In this document: in pieces, positions 1 to 6,934 of the stretch
Numbering within the stretch: the first letter of the stretch is position 1
Layout of the letters: the number at the start of each line of letters is the position of its first letter
Assembly: GCA_012513005.1 (NCBI GenBank)
Contig: JAAZCZ010000125.1
Coordinates: 1-14,728 of the forward strand
Source of the DNA: Oscillospiraceae bacterium
Lineage (GTDB): Bacteria; Bacillota; Clostridia; Oscillospirales; Oscillospiraceae
Length of the DNA: 14,728 bases
Direction of reading: 5' to 3'
Program-made: the position numbers and the translations under genes
The notes under the pieces: model-generated
Told to the model about the DNA's origin: nothing
What the model saw: the letters and a program-made list of their open reading frames with translations, nothing else
The model's database searches: none

Positions 1-128
1 AGCAATTGGCAGCCACAGGTTCGTGTCAAGTATCCTCCGATAACGGCTATTCTACAACACCAACTATTGCTACAATGCAGAAAGCACAAAGTCCGAAAGC
101 AGCGTAAATAAGGCACTTTCGAGCAAAC

Positions 129-171
129 AAAAAACCACCTGCTGACAAAATTCCTTTTATCAATAGATGGT
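129..171 (-). terminator. Intrinsic terminator of tRNA-Leu
   Basis: On the minus strand, just 3' of the tRNA, a 12-bp stem (ACCATCTATTGA with TCAGCAGGTGGT, one mismatch and two G-T pairs) closes over a loop that can itself form AAAA/TTTT pairs. A run of six T follows. Its placement suits termination of the single-gene tRNA transcript. Confidence 0.75.
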
Positions 172-179
172 ATTTGATT

Positions 180-267
180 TGGTGCGCGAGGGGGGACTTG
201 AACCCCCACGTCCGTATCGGACACTAGAACCTGAATCTAGCGAGTCTACCAATTCCACCACTCGCGC
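180..267 (-). tRNA. tRNA-Leu (anticodon CAG)
   Basis: The minus strand folds as a class II tRNA. The acceptor stem pairs GCGCGAG with CTCGCGC, followed by discriminator A and an encoded CCA (182-180). The anticodon stem-loop is CTAGA-TTCAGGT-TCTAG with anticodon CAG, which reads the leucine codon CUG. A long variable arm (GTCCG-ATA-CGGAC) is typical of leucine tRNA. The T arm is GGGGG-TTCAAGT-CCCCC. It has its own promoter and terminator, so it is probably a monocistronic tRNA. Confidence 0.97.
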
Positions 268-282
268 ATAAGATGCTATGAC

Positions 283-311
283 ATATTAACACCGCAGCAG
301 GTGCTTGTCAA
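283..311 (-). promoter_or_regulatory. Promoter of tRNA-Leu
   Basis: On the minus strand a perfect -35 TTGACA (311-306) is separated by 17 nt from TAATAT (288-283). The predicted start lies a few bases before the tRNA 5' end at 267. It falls between the upstream operon's terminator and the tRNA. Confidence 0.7.
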
Positions 312-344
312 TCAGATATTGCATAAAACCGGAAATAATAAAGC

Positions 345-377
345 AAAAAGGAAGCCCTGCAAAAGCAGAGCTTCCTT
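345..377 (-). terminator. Terminator of the 2-oxoacid oxidoreductase operon
   Basis: On the minus strand, 15 nt after the stop codon of the 72-residue protein, a 13-bp stem (GGAAGCTCTGC with GCAGGGCTTCC, extended by two A-T pairs, one G-T pair) with a TTTT loop is followed by a T run and TTTTTGC. It marks the 3' end of the leftward operon. Confidence 0.88.
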
Positions 378-392
378 CCCCATAAAACTCGA

Positions 393-611
393 TTATTCCA
401 GCTTTTCTAGTGCCTCTCTAAAGAGCTCAAGCTGTTCCTCTTCCACCATGTCCTCAATGTATGGCAGGGCGTCAATAAAGATAAATGTCCTGCCAACTTC
501 AAGTAGCGGGTGTTCAAGCACATCGGGAATATACTCTTTGATTAGTGCCAAAACCTCCGGGGTGTCGAGCATCTCGCCTACTGCGGTTGTTTCGAATGAA
601 TACTTTGCCAT
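393..611 (-). CDS. 72-residue conserved small protein at the end of the 2-oxoacid oxidoreductase operon
   Basis: Function not recognised. The protein is acidic, has no signal peptide, membrane segment or cysteine pair, and looks largely helical. Recognisable positions are a VGEMLDTPEV segment (residues 11-20), an IPDVLEHP segment (27-34), a hydrophobic middle and a C-terminal REALEKL helix. It aligns without gaps to the 68-residue protein at 13519-13725 (15 identities in 64 positions), so both belong to one small-domain family. I recall a similar module of about 65 residues at the C-terminus of some bacterial esterases and glycosidases, but that is memory and not checked. The start is supported by AGGAGG nine bases upstream. 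It lies 49 nt after the gamma-subunit gene and before the operon terminator, so it is probably co-transcribed with the oxidoreductase. Confidence 0.82.
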   Translation of the reverse strand: MAKYSFETTAVGEMLDTPEVLALIKEYIPDVLEHPLLEVGRTFIFIDALPYIEDMVEEEQLELFREALEKLE

Positions 612-660
612 GTCTTGTTCCTCCTATAATAATAAATTGTTATTTTTTCTGATATTTAAA

Positions 661-1212
661 TTAACCGGCAGCTGCTTTCGTTCCGAGCTCAACGCCCTTA
701 TATAGAGCCCTTCTGTTTAAATCAACGATTGCATCACCCTTGGATTCAAATTTTTCTTCAAGGCTGTCCATGAGCATTTTGGGGTCCATCATATTGGAAA
801 AGCCCAGCATTGCACCGATTAATACTATGCCTGCAATTTTGCTGCTTCCGAGCTCAACTGCAATATCGTCCGCCGGAATCTCAAGAACCCTAATATCATC
901 TCGTTTTATTGCTGAGGTTGATCGACTTGAATTTCTGACCAATAGACCGCCGGGGCGGAGCTCCTTAATATATTTTTTGTATGAAGCTTCGTTCATTGCA
1001 ATTAACCCGTCAGTTTTAAGAGGAAGCGGGGAAATAATGGGCTCATCGGAAATAATAACAGTGCATTTTGCTGCCCCGCCTCGCTGTTCAGGTCCGTATA
1101 GCGGCATAAAACTGGCGTGTTTGCCACCCTTAACAGCACTCTCTGCCAAGGTCATGCCCATGCTCATGCCACCTTGACCACCGCTGCCTCCGACTAATAG
1201 TGTAAATCTCAT
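661..1212 (-). CDS. 2-oxoacid:ferredoxin oxidoreductase, gamma subunit
   Basis: The gamma subunit (PorC/KorC/VorC family, 183 aa) of a CoA-dependent 2-oxoacid:ferredoxin oxidoreductase, part of the cytoplasmic complex that decarboxylates a 2-oxoacid to acyl-CoA and reduces ferredoxin. Family signatures are GGSGGQGG near the N-terminus (residues 8-15) and the YGPEQRGGAA segment (39-48). Length fits the family. I chose the ATG at 1210-1212 because GAGGAGG lies just upstream. An in-frame ATG at 1245 would add 11 unsupported residues inside the end of the beta-subunit gene. Only one base separates it from the beta-subunit stop, indicating translational coupling. The exact oxoacid cannot be read from this subunit. 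Confidence 0.93.
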   Translation of the reverse strand: MRFTLLVGGSGGQGGMSMGMTLAESAVKGGKHASFMPLYGPEQRGGAAKCTVIISDEPIISPLPLKTDGLIAMNEASYKKYIKELRPGGLLVRNSSRSTSAIKRDDIRVLEIPADDIAVELGSSKIAGIVLIGAMLGFSNMMDPKMLMDSLEEKFESKGDAIVDLNRRALYKGVELGTKAAAG

Positions 1213-1213
1213 A

Positions 1214-1969
1214 TTACTTTTCCTCCTCTTCGGTCTTGTCAACAAAAACCTTGCAGGGGAAGTACTTCATTGTGTTTTCTTCCATATACGCAATGCTCTG
1301 CACAGGAGACATTCCCCAGTTAGTCGGGCAGTTAATAAGAAGCTCAACAAATGAAAACCCAAGTCCGTCAATTTGATTTTGCATAGCCTTCTTAATACCC
1401 TTTTTAGCTTTGCGGATATTAGCAGGGCTGTTTAGTGCAAATCTTGCAACATAAACCGGAGCTTCCAGCTCTTTTACGAGTTCACACATGCGAATTGGAA
1501 AACCGGTAGTATCAGGATCCCTCCCGAAAACACATGTTGTTGATTTTTGACCTATCAGAGTGGTAGGCGCCATTTGTCCGCCTGTCATGCCATAGGTTGA
1601 GTTATTAGCAAAGAAAATTGTGATATGTTCTCCTCGGTTTGCTGCCATAAGAACTTCGGACAGTCCTATTGACGCAAGGTCGCCGTCACCCTGATAGGCA
1701 AACACAAGCGCATCAGGGCGACAACGCTTAACTCCGGTTGCAACAGCAGGTGCTCTGCCGTGTGCTGAGGTCACCATATCAAGCTTCCAATAGAGACTGT
1801 TCATTGTAGAGCAACCTACGGGCAAGACATTAATAACCTTTTCGGCAACTCCAAGCTCGTCTATTGATTCTGCAATAAGCTTTGTTGCAAGTGAATGCAG
1901 GCAACCGGGGCAAAAGCCGCTCGATAAAGGCAAGAGGCAGGGGGGTTTTGTGTAAATTTTTTCAGCCAT
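1214..1969 (-). CDS. 2-oxoacid:ferredoxin oxidoreductase, beta (thiamine pyrophosphate) subunit
   Basis: The TPP-binding subunit (KorB/VorA type, 251 aa) of the same enzyme. The thiamine diphosphate motif is clear: GDGD at residues 94-97, then NNSTYGMTGGQ from residue 122. An N-terminal CPGC (20-23), which is GCPGC-like in relatives, is the usual start of the domain. I placed the start at the ATG at 1967-1969, which has GAGGAGG upstream. The more distal in-frame ATG at 2023 lies deep inside the alpha-subunit gene and has no such site. The start overlaps the alpha-subunit stop (TGA at 1964-1962) by 8 nt, typical of coupled subunits. Substrate is uncertain: branched-chain 2-oxoacids are favoured by the VorB-like alpha subunit, but 2-oxoglutarate or indolepyruvate are alternatives. 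Confidence 0.93.
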   Translation of the reverse strand: MAEKIYTKPPCLLPLSSGFCPGCLHSLATKLIAESIDELGVAEKVINVLPVGCSTMNSLYWKLDMVTSAHGRAPAVATGVKRCRPDALVFAYQGDGDLASIGLSEVLMAANRGEHITIFFANNSTYGMTGGQMAPTTLIGQKSTTCVFGRDPDTTGFPIRMCELVKELEAPVYVARFALNSPANIRKAKKGIKKAMQNQIDGLGFSFVELLINCPTNWGMSPVQSIAYMEENTMKYFPCKVFVDKTEEEEK

Positions 1970-3038
1970 TACTGCTCGCCTCCTCAATGATTTTCCAAAT
2001 TGCAGCTTCGGTGCTGTCGTCATCTAACAGCACGCCACCGCTACGACCATACTCATAGACAGGAGCCCTGCCGAGCACCTGAAGCTCTATGTCCTCACGC
2101 ATAAGTGCAGGTATAGACATTTCAATATCAATAAGTCCCTTTACCTGAGAATAGTCCAATTCTGCAATGCTCTTTTTTGGGAAGGGGAATAGCGTGATAG
2201 GCCGTATCATTCCAACTTTCACGCCTTTATTACGCAGATTTAATATTGCCTGCTTGGCTACGCGCGAGGCAATTCCATAAGCGACAATCACCCATTCGGC
2301 ATCATCAAGCATAAACTCTTCTACTTGCACGTCATTTTCTTCCCATCGCTTTGTGCGAGCTACTGCCAGCTTGTTTTTTCCCTCTAATCCTGCCTCAGGA
2401 TAGATTGGTGTTATTAAGTGGCCACTGCGAGTAGTCCCGTCATAACCAACTGTCCATGGCTTGCAAATTGTTTCCGGCAGTTCTTTAAACGGAGGCAACT
2501 CCACCTCATCCATCATTGTGCCCAGGCAACCATCCATCAGCACCAAAACGGGACTTCGATCCCTGTCTGCATATTCCGGAGCCTCATAAACAAGGTCAAC
2601 GGCCTCCTGAATGGAGTTAGGTGCGAAGACCATCATTCTAAAGCCACCGTGACCCGGAGCCTTAGTTGCTTGCAGGTAGTCTTGCTGTGCGGGCTGAATT
2701 GAGCCCAGTCCCGGACCACCACGCTGAACATTAATAATGACAGCAGGAAGCTCAGCCGCAGAAAGATAAGATATTCCTTCGCTTTTTAGCGAGATACCGG
2801 GGCTGGAAGACCCTGTCATTGCTCGTGCACCTGTAGCTGCGGCACCGTAGACCATATTAATTGCTGCAACTTCACTTTCTGCCTGAATAAATGTGCCGCA
2901 TACTTCAGGGAGTCTCCAAGACAGATATTCCGGCAACTCGGATTGCGGAGTAATCGGATATCCGGCAAAAAACCGAATACCGCCGCGAACTGCCGCTTCA
3001 CCGACTGCCTCATTACCTTTCATAAATAATTTTGCCAT
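1962..3038 (-). CDS. vorB: 2-oxoacid:ferredoxin oxidoreductase, alpha subunit (VorB-like)
   Basis: The alpha subunit (358 aa) of a branched-chain-type 2-oxoacid:ferredoxin oxidoreductase. The N-terminal KGNEAVGEAAVRGG, the YPITP motif (27-31) and the QAESEVAAINMVYGAAATGARAMT region (from residue 52, including the conserved Glu54) are hallmarks of this pyrimidine-binding domain. SSSPG (78-81 region) and the RGGPGLGS segment (106-113) follow. The C-terminal half, from about residue 245, is the transketolase-C-like domain. It starts with an ATG sharing one base with the ferredoxin stop codon (TAATG), preceded by AAGGAGAGG. The overall pattern resembles proteins annotated as 3-methyl-2-oxobutanoate dehydrogenase VorB in Clostridia. 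Substrate specificity is inferred from this likeness only. Confidence 0.93.
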   Translation of the reverse strand: MAKLFMKGNEAVGEAAVRGGIRFFAGYPITPQSELPEYLSWRLPEVCGTFIQAESEVAAINMVYGAAATGARAMTGSSSPGISLKSEGISYLSAAELPAVIINVQRGGPGLGSIQPAQQDYLQATKAPGHGGFRMMVFAPNSIQEAVDLVYEAPEYADRDRSPVLVLMDGCLGTMMDEVELPPFKELPETICKPWTVGYDGTTRSGHLITPIYPEAGLEGKNKLAVARTKRWEENDVQVEEFMLDDAEWVIVAYGIASRVAKQAILNLRNKGVKVGMIRPITLFPFPKKSIAELDYSQVKGLIDIEMSIPALMREDIELQVLGRAPVYEYGRSGGVLLDDDSTEAAIWKIIEEASSNG

Positions 3039-3247
3039 TATTCCTCTCCTTTCAGCATATCAATTGCAGCCTCGGGACAGACAACCGCACATGTGCCACA
3101 GCCGACACAAGCGGCATAATCGACAATCGGGTAATAGTGGCCTTTGTTGTTTCTCTCCTCGCCAAACTGCAGTGCCTTAGTAGGGCAGAAGTGAATACAC
3201 AGACCACAGCTTTTACATAAATTAATCACGTAGCTTGGCTTGTTCAT
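3038..3247 (-). CDS. 2[4Fe-4S] ferredoxin subunit of the 2-oxoacid oxidoreductase
   Basis: A 69-residue ferredoxin-type delta subunit that should carry electrons out of the oxidoreductase. Two complete cluster motifs are present: C11-x2-C14-x2-C17-x3-C21-P and C47-x2-C50-x2-C53-x3-C57-P, the bacterial 2[4Fe-4S] pattern, with an insertion of about 12 residues between them. The ATG at 3245-3247 has AGGAG upstream. It lies 38 nt after the dehydrogenase gene with no terminator between them, and its stop overlaps the alpha-subunit start, so the order delta-alpha-beta-gamma is one translationally coupled unit. Confidence 0.93.
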   Translation of the reverse strand: MNKPSYVINLCKSCGLCIHFCPTKALQFGEERNNKGHYYPIVDYAACVGCGTCAVVCPEAAIDMLKGEE

Positions 3248-3285
3248 TGATAAACCATCTCCTAAACTTTGCTATTTTTGGTTTT

Positions 3286-4257
3286 CTACTCCTCGCTGTA
3301 TTGCTTATCATAGTTTTTCTGAATACATGAAATCATCTTAGTAATCATTTCGTTAGCGGGGGCAGGTACTCCTAACTTTTTGCCCAGTTTGGCAACAGCG
3401 CCGTTTAATGTTTTGATCTCTGTTTGGCGCTTAAACATGAGAACGTCCTGTGCCATAGACGGATAGTACTCCTCGATAGATGAGCCGCTTGCATTCTTGC
3501 GTAACTCCGCCAAAAATTCTGATGCGTTCATAGGATAACCGTCTGCAGTGGCGACCTCACAACATTCAGTTATCACTTGAATAGCAAGGCCGGCACCGTT
3601 AGGGTCTTTCATGATATCTTTTGATTTTATTCGTAGTATTGCAGCTAGGGGATTGAATGTGCTGTTGACGATTACCTTGTTCCAAATCAGCGGCTTCACA
3701 TCATCCCAGAATTTGCAGGGGCAGCCGCCCTTGTTGAAAAGCTCCTCGAGGGTTTTTCCGGATTTTTCCGTAAGCTCACTTTTTTCAAGGGCACCGAAGT
3801 TCATTTGCAGCCCTTCTTTTGTGGGCGAGGAGATGCATTTCCCCGGACTGACAAGCTCAGTGCCGAGAACTCCTGAGCCGTAGATAATTTGAGTTGCCGG
3901 AGCTGCCTTTAAGAGCTCCTCCTCGTTTCCGAGGCCGTTAAGAAGCGATACCAAAACAGTATTAGGCCCTATGCAGGGGGATGCCTGTTTCACAGCTTCT
4001 TTGAGAGTGTGGGACTTTGTCATAAAGATTACGACATCCATTATTCCAATCTGCTTTGCATTATACGCAGTCTTAAAACCCGTAAGCCTCTGTTCACTTA
4101 CAGTATCAGATTTGACAATAAACATCATTCCGTCTGCTGCGACCTTGTCCATGTGTTCCTTGTACGGATCGACCAGCGTGATGTCTGCCCCTCCTAAAAG
4201 AAGATAAGAGGCAAAAACACTTCCTGCTGCACCTGAGCCGATCATTGCAATTCTCAT
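3286..4257 (-). CDS. Ketopantoate reductase-family dehydrogenase (possible 2-hydroxyacid dehydrogenase)
   Basis: A 323-residue member of the ApbA/PanE family, which reduces a 2-oxoacid to a 2-hydroxyacid. The Rossmann motif GSGAAG is at residues 7-12. The family catalytic lysine is K194 in WNKVIVNSTFNPL, with N198, and the C-terminal TEIKTLNG carries the conserved Glu280. The residue after strand beta-2 is Asp30 (LVDPYKEH), where NADPH-dependent PanE has a basic residue, which suggests NADH preference. Its neighbours are catabolic and no panB or panC is present. By analogy with the NADH-dependent D-mandelate / D-2-hydroxyacid dehydrogenases of this family, I infer a fermentative role on branched-chain oxoacids rather than pantothenate synthesis. 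Housekeeping PanE remains possible. GGAGGAG precedes the ATG. A 128-nt gap separates it from the CoA-transferase gene, with no clear terminator. Confidence 0.9.
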   Translation of the reverse strand: MRIAMIGSGAAGSVFASYLLLGGADITLVDPYKEHMDKVAADGMMFIVKSDTVSEQRLTGFKTAYNAKQIGIMDVVIFMTKSHTLKEAVKQASPCIGPNTVLVSLLNGLGNEEELLKAAPATQIIYGSGVLGTELVSPGKCISSPTKEGLQMNFGALEKSELTEKSGKTLEELFNKGGCPCKFWDDVKPLIWNKVIVNSTFNPLAAILRIKSKDIMKDPNGAGLAIQVITECCEVATADGYPMNASEFLAELRKNASGSSIEEYYPSMAQDVLMFKRQTEIKTLNGAVAKLGKKLGVPAPANEMITKMISCIQKNYDKQYSEE

Positions 4258-4385
4258 TAAATCGCTCCTCCTTTTATTGTAAGATAAGTGCTAATTCATT
4301 GTCCGCTCGCTACCATGTAAGAAAATGCTGTAAAGATGATTCACTAGTAACAATAAATATAGATGTACACTTGCTATATCACAGT

Positions 4386-5696
4386 TTAGATAATATACCC
4401 GACCCTTTTAGCATCGGCTAAAAGCTCTTCTCTGAAATCCGGATGAGCAATTGCTATTAGCCTTTTTGCTCTGTTTTCAATTGTTTCGTATTTTAGATTT
4501 GCAATGCCGTATTCTGTTACAATAAATTCAACCTCGGACCTTGGCGTTGTTATTGGCGTACCCTCAGGATGGGAAAGAACTATTTTTGAATGTCTTTTGC
4601 CCGATTTGTCGCACCTTGTAGACTCTAAGGCGATGAAAGAGTGACCGCCCGGGCTCATCTGCGAGCCACGCACATAGTCAAGCTGTCCGCCGATGCCGCT
4701 GTGCTGTTTATAGCCTATTCCTTCCGATGCAACCTGACCTGTCAAATCTACCTGCATTGCAGAGTTAACAGAAATCACATTTTCATTTTGCATAATTAAA
4801 TACGGGTCATTTGAGTAGCTGAAACAACGGGACTGGCAGCTTGGATTGTTGTCCAAAAACTTGTATAGCTTTTCTCCCCCCAATGCAAAACCAAAAGTGC
4901 TGATACCTTTGTCGAGTTTTTTCATTGAGTTGTCAACGGCTCCGCACTCGATCAGATCCATCATAGATTCGACAAAAAGCTCGGTGTGAATACCCAGATG
5001 TTTTTTATCTCGACAGACTTCACCCATTGCGGCACTTAGTCCCCCTATGCCGAATTGAATACATGCACCATCCGTAATGCGCTCTGCAATCAGGTTAGCA
5101 ATCTTGAAGTCCTCGGGAGATGGAACAGAAGGCTCCATAACGCAAAGCGGCTCGGTTTTATCCACAATGTATGTAGCATCATTGATGTTAAGCATATTGT
5201 CTTTGCCGATAATGAAGGGAATATTTTCATTTACCTGCAGAAGCACAGTCTTTGCTCTAAGGCAAAGAGCAGTGTCAATAGGAGTAGTGCCAAAACTCAT
5301 GACACCATTTTCATTTGGAGGGGAAGCGGCCATCATAACAACATCCCCAAGATGAAATGATGCTCGGTCATCATAGCTCTTAGAAAGCTGAACTATTTGC
5401 ATTCCTATATTTGAGCCCATGCGATACTTAAAGCTCCGCTCCAAAGGACCCCAGAAGAGGCTTTGCACATTCACATGACCGTTACACGCCTTTGCCAATG
5501 GCCTATATATGTTGCCTCCGAAGCCCATATAAAGATTTACATTGCTTAGTCTGTCCTTTTGAGCTCCCAGCTCCTCAAGTAGTGCATAGGGCAAAGAGGC
5601 ATGCATAGTTGAAAAAATGCTGTCTCCGGACTTGATAACACTTATCGCCTCCTGAGGCGATACTATTTTATCTGCGTATTTTTCTCTCCAGCTCAT
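4386..5696 (-). CDS. CoA-transferase of the acetyl-CoA hydrolase/transferase family
   Basis: A 436-residue enzyme of the family that contains 4-hydroxybutyrate and butyryl-CoA:acetate CoA-transferases. It exchanges CoA between a carboxylate and an acyl-CoA by way of a glutamyl-CoA thioester. The likely catalytic residue is Glu239 in GIHTELF, close to the position reported for the clostridial 4-hydroxybutyrate enzyme. The glycine motif QFGIGGLS (214-221) and GIGGQLDYVRGS in the C-terminal half are family signatures, as are the SPPNENGVMSFG (125-136) and EYGIANL segments. Length is normal. The ATG at 5694-5696 follows GGGAGGGG. It is first in the leftward metabolic cluster and has its own promoter, so it probably releases the acid from the acyl-CoA made by the oxidoreductase downstream. 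The donor and acceptor acids are not determinable. Confidence 0.93.
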   Translation of the reverse strand: MSWREKYADKIVSPQEAISVIKSGDSIFSTMHASLPYALLEELGAQKDRLSNVNLYMGFGGNIYRPLAKACNGHVNVQSLFWGPLERSFKYRMGSNIGMQIVQLSKSYDDRASFHLGDVVMMAASPPNENGVMSFGTTPIDTALCLRAKTVLLQVNENIPFIIGKDNMLNINDATYIVDKTEPLCVMEPSVPSPEDFKIANLIAERITDGACIQFGIGGLSAAMGEVCRDKKHLGIHTELFVESMMDLIECGAVDNSMKKLDKGISTFGFALGGEKLYKFLDNNPSCQSRCFSYSNDPYLIMQNENVISVNSAMQVDLTGQVASEGIGYKQHSGIGGQLDYVRGSQMSPGGHSFIALESTRCDKSGKRHSKIVLSHPEGTPITTPRSEVEFIVTEYGIANLKYETIENRAKRLIAIAHPDFREELLADAKRVGYII

Positions 5697-5769
5697 TTTC
5701 CCCTCCCAAAATGCATCACGTTAGCATGAAAATTCTTTATTAAAAACATATAAAAAAGAAAGTAAAACA

Positions 5770-5783
5770 ACATGAATTTATGT
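5770..5783. promoter_or_regulatory. Operator-like palindrome at the CoA-transferase start site
   Basis: ACATGAATTTATGT is palindromic at 12 of 14 positions. It occupies about +1 to +14 of the predicted CoA-transferase transcript. A direct repeat of TGAATTTA (5773-5780 and 5783-5790, 10-bp period) overlaps it. The position suits a repressor; the neighbouring GntR-family protein is the obvious but untested candidate. Confidence 0.35.
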
Positions 5784-5789
5784 GAATTT

Positions 5790-5818
5790 AGCATATCATA
5801 TTCCTGTTTTCGCATCAA
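5790..5818 (-). promoter_or_regulatory. Extended -10 promoter of the CoA-transferase gene
   Basis: On the minus strand, TTGATG (5818-5813) is separated by 17 nt from TATGCT (5795-5790), preceded by the extended -10 element TGA. The predicted start is near 5783, giving a leader of about 87 nt. Confidence 0.5.
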
Positions 5819-5865
5819 AAATAGAGCCCTCATGTAGACTGACAGCAATTCGGGCGCATTGAAAG

Positions 5866-5896
5866 TGCCCAATAGCGCAAAAAACGCTATTGGGCA
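5866..5896 (-). terminator. Perfect 12-bp hairpin after the GntR gene
   Basis: TGCCCAATAGCG pairs perfectly with CGCTATTGGGCA around a 7-nt loop (CAAAAAA). It lies 57 nt past the GntR stop codon and before the CoA-transferase promoter, as expected for a terminator. The minus-strand sequence after the stem is only CTTTC, so the usual T run is weak. It may instead act as an RNA-stabilising or other element. Confidence 0.55.
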
Positions 5897-5953
5897 TTAA
5901 AAACAATACATTATTAAGTTGTTACAGGTAGAACGGCGTTGTGCTCCTGCAGT

Positions 5954-6706
5954 TTATGTATTTTGAGTTCCATGACTTATGTTGCCAAAAATGCCGTGAT
6001 ATCGCATGCTCAAATTGAAACAGGTCTCAATATGCATATTAGAAGCGGACTCAGCCATAACCGGCATACCCATTTCAATTGCTCTATATATGGACATGTG
6101 CTGACATGCAAGAGTTGCAAAAGCCGGCTCATCCTTTAAGAAAAGCAGGTATTCTTGGGACCTTACAGAATAATAGCGAATGAAACGGTTTAGGCGCTCA
6201 TACAAATTTTGCAGATAAGGATTGCCGCAGGACCGGAGGATCAGCTTGTGAAAGTCTTGATCGAGCTGTGAAAAACACGCAAAGTCTTTTGTTTTAAATG
6301 AATCTCTAAACCTGACAGCAAGATTCCTTAGTTGTTGTAGGTCAACGTGGATGTTGGTGCTGGCGCAAATATAACTTGCTGTTCCCTCGAGCGCTCTTCT
6401 TGCCATAAAGAGATGCTCTAACGAGGCGTGGGAAATATCAAAAACAAAATACCCCCTACGCCCGGGCTTGCTAACGACAAGCCCCTCAGATAATAGCTGC
6501 TCTAAAGCATCAGAGACAGGTGTACGGCTTACATCTAAGAGTTCTGCAATACGCACAGTGCTCAGCTTTGTACCTTCAGAGAGCTTACCTGTCAGTATTG
6601 CCTGCTCAATTATCCTGTATACCTGATCGTTTAGCTTAATAAACGGATTGTTTTCAGCTGCTTGCTTAATCAATTCAGCGTTAAAACAGCTTGCCAGTAC
6701 ATCCAT
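5954..6706 (-). CDS. FadR-subfamily GntR transcriptional regulator
   Basis: A 250-residue regulator with an N-terminal winged helix-turn-helix (about residues 25-88; core RIAELLDVSRTPVSDALEQLLSEGLV) and a C-terminal helical FCD ligand domain. The FCD metal-site residues are present: D149 and H153 (LDQDFHKLI), H203 (CQHMSIYRAI) and H225 (MHIETCF). Such proteins usually bind small organic acids and repress nearby catabolic genes, so the CoA-transferase and oxidoreductase genes downstream are likely targets (inference). I chose the ATG at 6704-6706 because AAGGGGGTG lies five bases upstream. An ATG at 6745 with AAGGAAA upstream is a credible alternative adding 13 residues. The ATG at 6793 falls inside the promoter and is rejected. 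Confidence 0.9.
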   Translation of the reverse strand: MDVLASCFNAELIKQAAENNPFIKLNDQVYRIIEQAILTGKLSEGTKLSTVRIAELLDVSRTPVSDALEQLLSEGLVVSKPGRRGYFVFDISHASLEHLFMARRALEGTASYICASTNIHVDLQQLRNLAVRFRDSFKTKDFACFSQLDQDFHKLILRSCGNPYLQNLYERLNRFIRYYSVRSQEYLLFLKDEPAFATLACQHMSIYRAIEMGMPVMAESASNMHIETCFNLSMRYHGIFGNISHGTQNT

Positions 6707-6764
6707 AGCAGCACCCCCTTTATCAGAATAACTTAGAAAAAGCATTTGTGTTTCCTTATAATAA

Positions 6765-6793
6765 AGAATATCTGTTTTGCAGAGTCGTGTCAA
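6765..6793 (-). promoter_or_regulatory. Promoter of the GntR gene
   Basis: On the minus strand, consensus TTGACA (6793-6788), a 17-nt spacer and TATTCT (6770-6765; four of six consensus). The predicted start near 6758 rules out the in-frame ATG at 6793 as translation start. Confidence 0.65.
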
Positions 6794-6852
6794 CCAAAAG
6801 GAGAATCAAATATTGGCTTTTTTATCCTTTTTTTAACAAATTGTGTAATTGC

Positions 6853-6881
6853 TTTACAAATCAGTGCAGATAGATTATCAT
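6853..6881 (+). promoter_or_regulatory. Promoter of the ABC transporter operon
   Basis: TTTACA (6853-6858), a 17-nt spacer and TATCAT (6876-6881), each five of six consensus. Start near 6888, leader about 47 nt. It is divergent from the GntR promoter, 60 bp away. Confidence 0.65.
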
Positions 6882-6896
6882 ATGCAAGTATGATAA
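6875..6896. promoter_or_regulatory. Inverted repeat over the ABC operon -10 box and start site
   Basis: TTATCATA and TATGATAA are perfect 8-bp inverted arms separated by TGCAAG. The left arm contains the -10 hexamer and the right arm lies just past the predicted start. This is a typical repressor-operator position. No regulator gene for it is certain: the divergent GntR regulator is the nearest candidate. Confidence 0.45.
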
Positions 6897-6934
6897 AAAT
6901 TTAATTATTGCATTAAGAAAAGGGATAGAAAATT

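Noticed and set aside
1..29. Possible minus-strand gene leaving the left edge from TTG at 29 with GGAGG at 38-34
   Set aside because: Only nine open codons are visible, the start is a TTG and the spacing is short, so it cannot be told from chance.
301..705. Plus-strand open frame over the 72-residue protein gene
   Set aside because: A serine-rich shadow of the minus-strand gene with no ribosome site; it also crosses the operon terminator.
740..1177. Plus-strand open frame of 145 codons inside the gamma-subunit gene
   Set aside because: Opposite-strand shadow of a clear conserved gene; no ribosome site or family features.
4276..4305. Promoter-like CGGACA-18-TACAAT on the minus strand before the dehydrogenase gene
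   Set aside because: The predicted start would fall inside the ribosome binding site at 4271-4265, leaving no working leader; read-through from the CoA-transferase promoter is more likely.
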